From contig SKFV01000156.1 in NCBI GenBank assembly GCA_007117785.1, positions 1 through 11,495 of the forward strand: a stretch of 11,495 nt of DNA. Reading direction: 5' to 3'. The notes below the pieces were generated by a model. That model was not told the DNA's origin, ran no database searches, and was given only the letters and a program-made list of their open reading frames with translations. This document shows positions 1 to 6,559 of the stretch, piece after piece. How positions within the stretch are numbered: position 1 is the stretch's first letter; every line of letters starts with the position of its first letter. Both the position numbers and the translations under genes were made by a program. The DNA comes from Pseudomonas sp. GTDB taxonomy: Bacteria > Pseudomonadota > Gammaproteobacteria > Pseudomonadales > Pseudomonadaceae.

Positions 1-311
1 ACGTGTTCCCGGGTGAAGAAAAATCCATGGTGCGCTCGATGTTGTCCGAGTCACTGCAGGCGGTTATTTCGCAGACGCTGTTGAAGAAGATCGGTGGTGG
101 CCGGGTGGCTGCTCACGAAATCATGATCGGCACCCCGGCGATCCGTAACCTGATCCGTGAGGACAAGGTGGCGCAGATGTATTCGGCGATTCAGACCGGT
201 GGTAATCTGGGTATGCAGACCCTGGACATGTGCCTGAAGAAGCTGGTGCAGCAAGGTCTGATCACCAAGGACGCGGCACGCGAGAAAGCCAAGGCAACCG
301 ACGGCTTCTGA
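1..311 (+). CDS. pilT: PilT, type IV pilus retraction ATPase (C-terminal part, 5' end outside window)
   Basis: This is the last 102 or so codons of pilT; the reading frame enters at base 3 (GTG read as an internal valine) and stops with TGA at 309-311. PilT is a cytoplasmic hexameric AAA-type secretion ATPase that depolymerises the pilus to drive twitching. The Walker motifs lie upstream of the window. The visible C-terminal domain contains the PilT signature AIRNLIRE (bases 138-161), known in the family to be needed for retraction, followed by the conserved stretch GNLGMQTLDMCLKKLV. The protein ends in KATDGF. pilU follows after 60 bp on the same strand, the usual pilTU pair. That gap contains only a weak 6-bp inverted repeat (CGGCAT AGGG ATGCCG, 331-346). 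Identification is firm; only the truncation limits it. Confidence 0.96.
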   Translation, partial: VFPGEEKSMVRSMLSESLQAVISQTLLKKIGGGRVAAHEIMIGTPAIRNLIREDKVAQMYSAIQTGGNLGMQTLDMCLKKLVQQGLITKDAAREKAKATDGF

Positions 312-371
312 GCCGGTTGCTGTTGCTGGGCGGCATAGGGATGCCGGCCAGGTTGTTAGTCGAGGATTATC

Positions 372-1517
372 ATGGATTTTGAAAAGCTGCTGCGCCTGAT
401 GGTCGAGAAGGGCGCCTCCGATCTGTTTATCACCGCTGGTGTGGCACCAAGCATGAAGGTCAACGGGCGTATTCTGCCGGTGACCAAGTCACCGCTGTCA
501 CCGGAACAGACCCGCGAAACTGTACTTGGAGTCATGTCCGAAGCTCAACGCCGCGAATTTGCCGAGAAGCACGAGTGCAACTTCGCTATCAGCGCGCGCG
601 GTATCGGCCGTTTCCGGGTCAGTGCCTTCTACCAGCGCAACCTGGTGGGCATGGTGCTGCGGCGGATCGAAATCAATATTCCGACCATGGAAGACCTGCG
701 GCTGCCGCCGATCCTCAAGGATCTGGCGATGACCAAGCGCGGCCTGGTGATTTTTGTGGGTGCTACCGGTACCGGTAAGTCGACCTCGCTGGCATCGATG
801 ATCGGTTATCGCAACAAGAATTCCAGCGGGCATATCATCTCCATCGAAGACCCGATCGAATTTATCCACCAGCACCAGAATTGTATCGTGACCCAGCGCG
901 AGGTCGGTATCGATACCGATTCCTTTGAAACCGCGCTGAAGAACACCTTGCGTCAGGCGCCGGATGTGATCCTGATTGGTGAGGTGCGGACCAAGGAAAC
1001 CATGGACCACGCCATTGCCTTTGCCGAAACCGGTCACCTGTGTCTGGCCACCCTGCACGCCAACAACGCCAACCAGGCGCTGGACCGCATCATTCACTTC
1101 TTCCCCACCGAAATGCACCAGCAGGTGTGGATGGACCTGTCGCTCAACCTCAAGGCGATTGTCGCCCAGCAACTGATTCCCTTGCCGGATGGCAAGGGTC
1201 GCCGCGCGGCTATCGAGGTACTGATCAATACGCCATTGGCTGCCGACATGATCCGCAAGGGTGAAGTGCACGAGCTCAAGCAACTGATGACCCGCTCCAA
1301 CGAGCTGGGCATGCAGACTTTCGATCAGGCGCTGTACAAGCTCTACAGTGCTGGCGAAATCACTTATGAAGATGCACTGCTGCACGCAGACTCGGCCAAC
1401 GATCTGCGCCTGATGATCAAGCTGGGTTCGGAAACCGATGGCAAGAATCTGATGAACCACAACCCGGACCTGTCCCTGCAGGAAGAAGATGAATCCCTCG
1501 AGCGTCGCCGCCGCTGA
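372..1517 (+). CDS. pilU: PilU, PilT-paralogous type IV pilus retraction ATPase
   Basis: A 381-residue protein of the size usual for PilU. The start ATG is preceded by GAGGA (362-366) at 5-nt spacing. Motifs of the PilT/GspE ATPase family are all present: Walker A GATGTGKS (residues 130-137), Asp box ISIEDPIEF with acidic E159/D160, Walker B DVILIGEVR with catalytic E204 (198-206), and His box GHLCLATLHANNA with H222 and H229. The C-terminal part carries ELGMQTFDQAL, parallel to the PilT tail, and ends in a charged tail (EEDESLERRRR). PilU is known to assist PilT-dependent retraction as an accessory ATPase and to affect twitching. It lies 60 bp behind pilT, probably co-transcribed. Downstream it converges on pyrC', with a REP-like palindrome starting 27 nt after its stop. 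All catalytic residues are intact. Confidence 0.97.
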   Translation: MDFEKLLRLMVEKGASDLFITAGVAPSMKVNGRILPVTKSPLSPEQTRETVLGVMSEAQRREFAEKHECNFAISARGIGRFRVSAFYQRNLVGMVLRRIEINIPTMEDLRLPPILKDLAMTKRGLVIFVGATGTGKSTSLASMIGYRNKNSSGHIISIEDPIEFIHQHQNCIVTQREVGIDTDSFETALKNTLRQAPDVILIGEVRTKETMDHAIAFAETGHLCLATLHANNANQALDRIIHFFPTEMHQQVWMDLSLNLKAIVAQQLIPLPDGKGRRAAIEVLINTPLAADMIRKGEVHELKQLMTRSNELGMQTFDQALYKLYSAGEITYEDALLHADSANDLRLMIKLGSETDGKNLMNHNPDLSLQEEDESLERRRR

Positions 1518-1541
1518 GTGACATGCACCTGATCTGATTCC

Positions 1542-1713
1542 CCCGGGCACGGCATGCCGTGCCCCTACGCGGGTGGCGGGTTATGCCGCTCTCGGGTTGC
1601 CATCGATATTCCCTTTACGGATATACCATGCCCGGCACCGTGATGGGGGCTGCATTATCTGGAATTTCTGCATTGTTTCCCTTCGCGTAGGGGCGCGACA
1701 TGTCGTGCCCGGG
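1542..1713. repeat. Pair of inverted REP-like palindromes (BIME-type element)
   Basis: The left copy (1542-1571) contains a perfect 20-bp palindrome, GGGCACGGCATGCCGTGCCC at 1545-1564, followed by CTAC (1565-1568). The right copy (1684-1713) contains GTAG (1687-1690) followed by GGGCGCGACATGTCGTGCCC at 1691-1710, palindromic except for one pair. The reverse complement of the right 30-mer matches the left 30-mer at 27 of 30 positions. Each unit is therefore a GTAG head plus a palindrome, the published architecture of REP sequences mobilised by RAYT (TnpA-REP) transposases. The two units point head to head with about 112 bp between them. They lie between the convergent pilU and pyrC' genes. Their stem-loops may also protect or end both transcripts, though no T-tract follows. 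The symmetry is seen directly; membership of a genome-wide REP family is inference. Confidence 0.75.
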
Positions 1714-1726
1714 CACCGGTTATGGG

Positions 1727-3004
1727 TTATGTGGTCTTCTGGTACACCAGTCGACCCTGGCACAGGGTGTGGGTGACAGCGCCGGGCACGCCCTGGCCGA
1801 AGAAGGGGCAGTTGCGGCCGCGGGATAGCCAATGTTCGCCAATCAGGCTGGCAGCGGCCGGATCGAACAGGGTGATATCGGCACTGTCGCCAACCTGAAG
1901 GCGACCTGCCGGCAGGTCCAGCGCATTGGCTGGACCCAGGGTGAGGCGCTTGAGCAAAGCGGGTAATTCCAGCACGCCGTCGGCCACCAGCGTCAGCGCC
2001 AGCGGCAACAATACCTCGACACTACTGATGCCACTGGCTGCCGCCGCAAAGGGCATGCGGGTGGCTTCCTGTTCGTGGGGGCGATGGTGCGAGGCAATGG
2101 CTTGCACCACGCCACTTTTTACGGCGTCACGCAGGCCGCGGCGGTCATGGCTGCTGCGCAGTGGCGGCAACACATGCAGGATGCTGGAAAAGTCGCTGAG
2201 GTCTTCATCACACAGCAGTAGCTGATACATGGCGACATCGGCCGTGACCGGCAGGCCGCGGGCCTGGGCGTCGGCCAGCATATCCATGGCGCGGGCACTG
2301 GTCAGGCCGCTGAAATGCGCACGCACGCCGGTCTGCTCAACCAGCAGCAGATCGCGGGCCAGGGCGACGGTTTCTGCACTTTCCGGAATACCAATCAGGC
2401 CCAGGCGGGTCGCGGTGGAGCCTTCGTGGGCCATGCCGCCTTCAGCCAGTTCGTGGTCCTGTGGGGTAAAGACTACTGGCAGATCAAAGCCGGCGGCATA
2501 TTCCAGCGCACGGCGCAGGATACGGTTGTTGTTCATGGGTGCCAGGCCCTGGGTAAAGCCAACACAGCCGGCATCGCGCAGGGCAACCAGTTCGCTCAGG
2601 TGCTCACCGTCCAGGTTGCGGGTCAGTGCGGCCAGCGGAAAAACCCGGCAATTGCCCGCCTGGGCAGCGCGATCCAGAATCAGTTCGGCGACTGCCGGGG
2701 TATCCAGTACCGGGCGAGTGTCCGGGGTGCTGCACAGGCTGGTGACCCCGCCGGCAGCAGCGGCACGGGTTTCACTGGCGATGCTGCCCTTGCGGCTGTA
2801 ACCGGGTTCGCGCAGGCTGATACTCAGGTCAACCAGGCCGGGGCTGGCAATCAGGCCGCGGGCATCGATGGTGCGCTCGGCGACAAATCCTGCCGGGGCT
2901 TCGCCGATCGCGTGCAGCAGGCCGGCGTCGATATGCAGGTCGGTGATGCTGTCGAGTTGGCTGGCCGGGTCGATCACCCGGGCGCCTTCAATGGTCAGTC
3001 GCAT
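1727..3004 (-). CDS. pyrC': PyrC', non-catalytic dihydroorotase-like subunit of aspartate transcarbamoylase
   Basis: A 425-residue amidohydrolase-fold protein of the dihydroorotase type. The metal and catalytic sites are missing. The usual D-x-H-x-H-LREPG reads DLSISLREPG (residues 59-68), so both histidines are serines (S61, S63). The bridging-Asp region reads GFTQGL (149-154). The late IATDHAPH-type motif reads IASHHRPH (303-310), with Ser in place of the catalytic Asp. H230 in AHFSG is retained. In Pseudomonas, PyrC' is known to be inactive but required to assemble the dodecameric PyrB-PyrC' transcarbamoylase, while a separate pyrC supplies dihydroorotase activity. The start ATG lies 2 nt after the pyrB stop, so translation is probably coupled. 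It is the last gene of the leftward train and ends next to the REP pair. Some annotations call it PyrX or simply dihydroorotase; the latter would mislead functionally. Confidence 0.93.
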   Translation of the reverse strand: MRLTIEGARVIDPASQLDSITDLHIDAGLLHAIGEAPAGFVAERTIDARGLIASPGLVDLSISLREPGYSRKGSIASETRAAAAGGVTSLCSTPDTRPVLDTPAVAELILDRAAQAGNCRVFPLAALTRNLDGEHLSELVALRDAGCVGFTQGLAPMNNNRILRRALEYAAGFDLPVVFTPQDHELAEGGMAHEGSTATRLGLIGIPESAETVALARDLLLVEQTGVRAHFSGLTSARAMDMLADAQARGLPVTADVAMYQLLLCDEDLSDFSSILHVLPPLRSSHDRRGLRDAVKSGVVQAIASHHRPHEQEATRMPFAAAASGISSVEVLLPLALTLVADGVLELPALLKRLTLGPANALDLPAGRLQVGDSADITLFDPAAASLIGEHWLSRGRNCPFFGQGVPGAVTHTLCQGRLVYQKTT

Positions 3005-3006
3005 GG

Positions 3007-4008
3007 TTACTCGGCTTCCTGATTGAGTTGGCGCTGGGTGGTCTGGCCGGCCATGGCCATGGACATCACGGCCATGCGCACGGCGATACCATAGGTGACC
3101 TGTTTGAGGATCACTGCTTGCGGGCCGTCAGCCACTTCCGAGGCGATTTCCACACCGCGGTTGATCGGCCCCGGGTGCATCACCAGGGCATCAGGTTTGG
3201 CCAGGGCAAGGGTTTCCGGAGTCAGGCCATAGAGGCGGTAAAACTCGCCTTCGCTGGGCAGCAGGCCGCTTTGCATGCGCTCTTTCTGCAGCCGCAGCAT
3301 GATGACTACGTCGACATCCCGCAGCCCGATACGCAGGTCATTGAAGACGCGCACGCCGTAATCTTCGATACCCACCGGCAACAGGGTGCGCGGGGCGATA
3401 ACGCGGATGTCCGGGCAGCCGAGGGTTTGCAGGGCGAGCATGTTCGAGCGCGCGACCCGCGAATGCAGGATGTCGCCGACAATGGCTACCGATAGTTGCC
3501 GAAAATCTCCGCGATGGCGGCGGATGGTCAGCATGTCGAGCATGGCCTGGGTCGGGTGCGCATGGTTGCCGTCACCGGCATTGATGATGGCGACCTCGGG
3601 ACAGACCTGCTGGGCAATGAAGTGTGCCGCACCGGAATCCCCGTGGCGCACGATAAACATGTCGGCGGCCATGGCCTCGAGGTTCTGCAAGGTGTCGAAC
3701 AGGGTTTCGCCCTTGCTGGTCGAGGAGGTCGAGATATTCAGGTTGAGTACATCGGCAGAGAGGCGCTTGGCAGCCAGCTCGAAGGTGGTGCGGGTGCGCG
3801 TGGAATTCTCGAAGAATACGTTGCATACGGTCTTGCCGCGCAGCAAGGGGACTTTTTTCACCGCGCGCTCACCTACTTCGAGGAAGGAGTCGGCGGTATC
3901 CAGCAACTCGGTCAACAGGGTTTCCGGCAGCCCCTCCACAGTCAGGAAGTGGCGTAATTGACCCTGCTGGTTGAGCTGCAGGTGGCTGTGCGTCTGGCTC
4001 ATGGTCAC
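3007..4008 (-). CDS. pyrB: PyrB, aspartate carbamoyltransferase catalytic subunit
   Basis: This protein condenses carbamoyl phosphate with L-aspartate to give N-carbamoyl-L-aspartate, the committed step of pyrimidine synthesis. At 333 residues it has the longer, Pseudomonas-type N-terminus. Active-site motifs are intact: carbamoyl-phosphate loop ENSTRTRTTFE (residues 67-77), the 80s loop STSSTSKGETL with K99 (93-103), HPTQ (151-154) and HPGPINRG (278-285). The start is a GTG at 4008 overlapping the pyrR stop in a GTGA junction. An ATG two codons inside (4002) would give MSQTHSH and is an equally reasonable start, since neither has a clear Shine-Dalgarno. pyrC' follows after 2 nt, and the two products form the class A Pseudomonas holoenzyme. 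In Pseudomonas the N-terminal extension is linked to effector binding. Function is secure; the exact start is not. Confidence 0.97.
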   Translation of the reverse strand: MTMSQTHSHLQLNQQGQLRHFLTVEGLPETLLTELLDTADSFLEVGERAVKKVPLLRGKTVCNVFFENSTRTRTTFELAAKRLSADVLNLNISTSSTSKGETLFDTLQNLEAMAADMFIVRHGDSGAAHFIAQQVCPEVAIINAGDGNHAHPTQAMLDMLTIRRHRGDFRQLSVAIVGDILHSRVARSNMLALQTLGCPDIRVIAPRTLLPVGIEDYGVRVFNDLRIGLRDVDVVIMLRLQKERMQSGLLPSEGEFYRLYGLTPETLALAKPDALVMHPGPINRGVEIASEVADGPQAVILKQVTYGIAVRMAVMSMAMAGQTTQRQLNQEAE

Positions 4009-4523
4009 GGGGTACTCGCGGTGGGCATGGTCAGGGTCAGTTGCAGCGGCTCGGGTCCGGTCAGTTTTACCCGCTGGCCGGGAGCCAGTGACAGGCTGCG
4101 GCCGAGGATGTCGGCGCGAATCGGCAGCTCGCGGGCTTCAATATCGATCAGGGTGACCAGAGTGACCGAGGCCGGGCGGCCGTAATCGAAGATTTCATTG
4201 AGCGCGGCGCGGATGGTGCGACCAGTCATCAGCACATCGTCGACCAGCACCAGGTGGCGGCCGTCCAGATCAAAGGGCAGCTCCGACGGGCGTACCCGTT
4301 GGGGCAGGCCGTTCTGGGCAAAATCATCGCGGTAGAAGGCAATGTCCAGGGTGCCCATGGGGGCTTCGGGCAAGGTGCGCTGGCGCAGGGCTTCGGCTAC
4401 CCAGACGCCGCCGGTGTGGATGCCGACAAAGGCAACCTCGGTGCGGCCGCGTTGGGCCAGGTAACGGGTCAGGTCGGCGGCCATGCTGTCGAGCAGGGTT
4501 TCCACCGCAGGCAGGCTGCTCAT
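4005..4523 (-). CDS. pyrR: PyrR, bifunctional pyrimidine regulator / uracil phosphoribosyltransferase homologue
   Basis: A 172-residue type I phosphoribosyltransferase. The PRPP-binding signature LVLVDDVLMTGRTIRAA is at residues 91-107. A pyrophosphate-loop-like GIHTGGVWVA lies at 34-43, and the hinge DIAFYRDDF, typical of PyrR, at 60-68. In Bacillus, PyrR binds pyr mRNA to cause attenuation and also makes UMP from uracil and PRPP. Here the gene overlaps yqgF by 4 nt (ATGA) and pyrB by 4 nt (GTGA), so there is no leader in which a classical PyrR-dependent attenuator could sit before pyrR or pyrB. Either it acts elsewhere or differently, or its main role is enzymatic; that is inference. Clustering with pyrB and pyrC' is the usual Pseudomonas arrangement. 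Confidence 0.95.
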   Translation of the reverse strand: MSSLPAVETLLDSMAADLTRYLAQRGRTEVAFVGIHTGGVWVAEALRQRTLPEAPMGTLDIAFYRDDFAQNGLPQRVRPSELPFDLDGRHLVLVDDVLMTGRTIRAALNEIFDYGRPASVTLVTLIDIEARELPIRADILGRSLSLAPGQRVKLTGPEPLQLTLTMPTASTP

Positions 4524-4957
4524 GGTGTCTCCTTGTCTGGGTCGGCGAGCCAGGTTTCCAGCAGCAGTGCTGCGGCCAGGCTGTCGACCGGATTATTCCG
4601 GTAACTCTGTGGGCTGCGGCCATTGTCGCGCAAGCTTTGCTTGGCGGCAAAGGTGCTCAGGCGTTCATCCACGGTATGTACCGGTAGTTGAAAACGGCCG
4701 TGCAGGCGGCGGGCAAATTTTTCCGCGCGAATACTCATGGCGCTTTCGCTGCCATCCATATTCAGGGGTAAGCCAACGATCAGTACCTGTGGCCGCCATT
4801 CCTTGATCAGGGCGCCAATCTGGTCCCAGTCGGGGATGCCGTCCCGGGCGCGCAGCGTGGTCAGGGGTTCGGCGCTGCCGGTCAGGGTCTGGCCAACGGC
4901 AACACCAATCTGGCGGGTACCGTAGTCAAACCCCAATGCCCGTTGCAGCGCTGTCAT
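4520..4957 (-). CDS. ruvX: YqgF/RuvX, RNase H-fold pre-16S rRNA nuclease
   Basis: A 145-residue protein with the YqgF (RuvX) RNase H-like fold. The acidic residues expected for the two-metal site are visible: D11 in GFDYGTRQIGVAVG, E98 in HTVDERLST, and D125 in NPVDSLAAALLLE. The conserved GLPLNMDGSES segment spans residues 62-72. In Escherichia coli this protein is needed for 5' end maturation of 16S rRNA; an earlier annotation as a Holliday-junction resolvase rests mainly on the fold. Its ATG overlaps the yqgE stop by one base (TGATG), and its TGA overlaps the pyrR ATG (ATGA), so it is translationally linked on both sides. The yqgE-yqgF pairing is very widespread in Proteobacteria. Length and motifs are normal. 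Confidence 0.94.
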   Translation of the reverse strand: MTALQRALGFDYGTRQIGVAVGQTLTGSAEPLTTLRARDGIPDWDQIGALIKEWRPQVLIVGLPLNMDGSESAMSIRAEKFARRLHGRFQLPVHTVDERLSTFAAKQSLRDNGRSPQSYRNNPVDSLAAALLLETWLADPDKETP

Positions 4958-5529
4958 CAGGCATGCCCTGATTGGCTGCTGAGCTGGCCGAGATCAATCC
5001 CCAGGCTGCGGGCAGCCGCCTGCAGGCGTTGCGCGGGTGGCAGGTCGAAGAGGATCTGTTGGTCGGCGGGGCAACTGAGCCAGACGTTATCGATCAGTTC
5101 CTGGTCCAGCTGGCCGGCATCCCAGCCGGCGTAGCCGAGGGCAATCAGGGTATGTTCGGGGCCATCACCTTCGGCCATGGCCAGCAGGATGTCACGCGAG
5201 GTGGTCAGCCGCAGCTCGCCGAGATCGGCGGTGGCATCCCAGGGGCGCGGGTCGTCGTGCAGTACAAAACCGCGTTCGGTTTCCACTGGTCCGCCGGAAA
5301 ATACGTTCTGGGTGAAGAGTGCTGCCGGCAGGGCCTGCTGATCCGGGGCCAGTTGGCCGATCACTTCGGCCAGGTTGAGTTCGCTGGGCTGATTGATAAT
5401 CAGGCCCATGGCGCCATCAGCGTTGTGTTCACACAGATAAATCAGGGTATGCGCAAAATTCTCGTCGGCCATGTGTGGCATGGCGAGCAGGAAGTGATGC
5501 TTGAGGTAACTCGGGCTGGTCATATTCAT
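4957..5529 (-). CDS. yqgE: YqgE/AlgH family protein (UPF0301/DUF179)
   Basis: A 190-residue member of the YqgE/AlgH family. Family signatures are clear: YLKHHFLLAMPHMADENF (residues 8-25), GAMGLIINQPSELNL (39-53), FSGGPVETERGFVLH (77-91) and LGYAGWDAGQLDQEL (131-145). The biochemical role is not established. The name AlgH comes from an early link to alginate regulation in P. aeruginosa, where the gene also lies beside yqgF. I chose the ATG at 5529 (MNMTSPSYLKHH) because it matches the N-terminus of the P. aeruginosa homologue as I recall it; the ATG at 5523 is a close alternative. The frame stays open to 5637, but using that start would add 36 unconserved residues and overlap tonB3. No good Shine-Dalgarno is visible at either start. 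The gene lies 40 nt after tonB3. Confidence 0.92.
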   Translation of the reverse strand: MNMTSPSYLKHHFLLAMPHMADENFAHTLIYLCEHNADGAMGLIINQPSELNLAEVIGQLAPDQQALPAALFTQNVFSGGPVETERGFVLHDDPRPWDATADLGELRLTTSRDILLAMAEGDGPEHTLIALGYAGWDAGQLDQELIDNVWLSCPADQQILFDLPPAQRLQAAARSLGIDLGQLSSQSGHA

Positions 5530-5569
5530 GGGTCTAGTATCGGGCGTCAGCCGTGCCCAGGGCAAGCGC

Positions 5570-6469
5570 TCAACGACTGGAAACCCGATCCCCGCGTTCG
5601 AAACGCCAGGTGCGGATGATTTCCAGTACATCGACATCCATCAGATCGCCGGTAAAGGGCGAGAAGGGTGCTGACAAGCGGACAATGCGAATGGCGGCCT
5701 GGTCGAGCACGTCATGCCCGGAGGACTCAAGGATCTGCACTTCGCGCAGGGTGCCGTCACGGTTGATCGAGACTAGCAAACGCAGGCTGCCGTAGATGCG
5801 GTCTTCGCGCGCCTGCGCCGGGTAGTTCTGGTTGCCCACGCGTTCTACCTTGCGGCGCCAGGCGTCCTTGTAATAGGCACCCTTGTCCTGCATGGTCGAG
5901 GCTGCATTGAGGCGGTGAATACGCGGGCGTTTGGCATAGAGTTCGCGCTCTTCAGCCAGTTGCGCTTCCAGACTGGCTATTTCTTCGGACAGGCGTGACA
6001 TGTCAAAACGTTCGACCGGGCGTGGTTGTTCGACTGGCTCAGGGGTGGGCTCGTGCAGGCTTATCTGCTCACGGCTGACGTCGGTCGTGGTGACTACCTG
6101 TTCACTGCTTTCGCTGACGGGCTCGGGTGCGGCGGGCTCGCTGGGCGGGGTGACTTCATGAATTTCACTGGCCTGGAACGGTGACTCTTCCGGGGTGCTT
6201 GGCGCGGCGCGCTCATCCAGGGTGCCGCTGCCTTCCTGGTCATACTGGGCCAGGAAATCCGCGTCTTCCGGACGCTCTTCGCTGGGTTGCGTCGCCAAGG
6301 TGATTTCCAGGGAGCGAGCAATATCACTGGGGCTGGGCATGTCAAAGGTGATGCCAAGGATGATCAATGCATGCAGTACCGCAGCCAGAAACAAGGTAAA
6401 CCCCAGACGGTCCCGCGCGCTGGCGCGCGGAACTGGGGGTGCGGGCTTGCTGAGGCTGGTTTGTTGCAT
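5570..6469 (-). CDS. tonB3: TonB3-like energy-transducing protein linked to type IV pili
   Basis: A TonB-family protein of 299 residues from the chosen start. Order of parts: short cytoplasmic N-terminus, one membrane helix (LGFTLFLAAVLHALIILGI, about 22-40), a periplasmic linker rich in Glu, Pro and Ser, a predicted coiled coil (about 158-179), then the TonB C-terminal domain (about 198-290). That domain includes NYPAQAR, a GSLRLLVSINRDGTLREVQ strand pair and a closing IIRTWRFERGD. The helix keeps the TonB histidine (H33), but Ala (A29) occupies the position of the usual Ser four residues before it. P. aeruginosa tonB3 (PA0406), in the same position, is known to be needed for normal twitching and pilus assembly rather than ordinary iron uptake. 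The start was chosen by N-terminal similarity to PA0406; an ATG at 6493 and a GTG at 6508 are in frame, and none has a convincing Shine-Dalgarno. Confidence 0.9.
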   Translation of the reverse strand: MQQTSLSKPAPPVPRASARDRLGFTLFLAAVLHALIILGITFDMPSPSDIARSLEITLATQPSEERPEDADFLAQYDQEGSGTLDERAAPSTPEESPFQASEIHEVTPPSEPAAPEPVSESSEQVVTTTDVSREQISLHEPTPEPVEQPRPVERFDMSRLSEEIASLEAQLAEERELYAKRPRIHRLNAASTMQDKGAYYKDAWRRKVERVGNQNYPAQAREDRIYGSLRLLVSINRDGTLREVQILESSGHDVLDQAAIRIVRLSAPFSPFTGDLMDVDVLEIIRTWRFERGDRVSSR

Positions 6470-6545
6470 GCGTGTCACGGTCCCGGTGGGCATGGCATCT
6501 GAATCCACGCAGTCTGCCGTTGCAGGTGCAGAATGTCCATTACCC

Positions 6546-6559
6546 GCTCAGGCCTGAGC
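6546..6559. repeat. 14-bp perfect palindrome across the gshB stop codon
   Basis: GCTCAGGCCTGAGC reads identically on both strands and contains the gshB TGA. With no unpaired loop it would make a poor RNA hairpin, and no T-run follows on either strand, so it is not a convincing terminator. It could be a protein-binding dyad upstream of tonB3 or simply chance in GC-rich coding sequence. Confidence 0.35.

Noticed and set aside
331..346. CGGCAT AGGG ATGCCG inverted repeat between pilT and pilU
   Set aside because: Only 6 bp of stem and no T-tract; expected by chance at this GC content.
498..1550. 350-codon open frame on the minus strand opposite pilU
   Set aside because: It is antisense to a gene with intact ATPase motifs, resembles no family I recognise, and arises from GC-rich codon bias.
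1545..1564. The palindrome after pilU as an ordinary intrinsic terminator
   Set aside because: It has no loop bases or T-tract, and its near copy at 1691-1710 with a GTAG head points to a REP element instead; a secondary transcript-end role is still possible.
2229..3022. Long plus-strand open frames opposite pyrC' (190 and 235 codons)
   Set aside because: Composition is low in information (Ala/Arg/Ser-rich or Gly/Gln-rich), they overlap each other and a conserved gene, and show no domain signature.
3386..3961. 191-codon plus-strand frame opposite pyrB, with other frames nearby
   Set aside because: Shadow of pyrB; no ribosome binding site or recognisable motif.
4972..5619. 215-codon plus-strand frame opposite yqgE
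   Set aside because: The minus-strand product is a clear YqgE/AlgH protein; the plus-strand frame is its antisense shadow.
5530..5637. 36-residue N-terminal extension of yqgE from the ATG at 5637
   Set aside because: It would overlap the 3' end of tonB3 by 68 nt, is not conserved with the family N-terminus, and MNMTSPSYLKHH aligns with known homologues.
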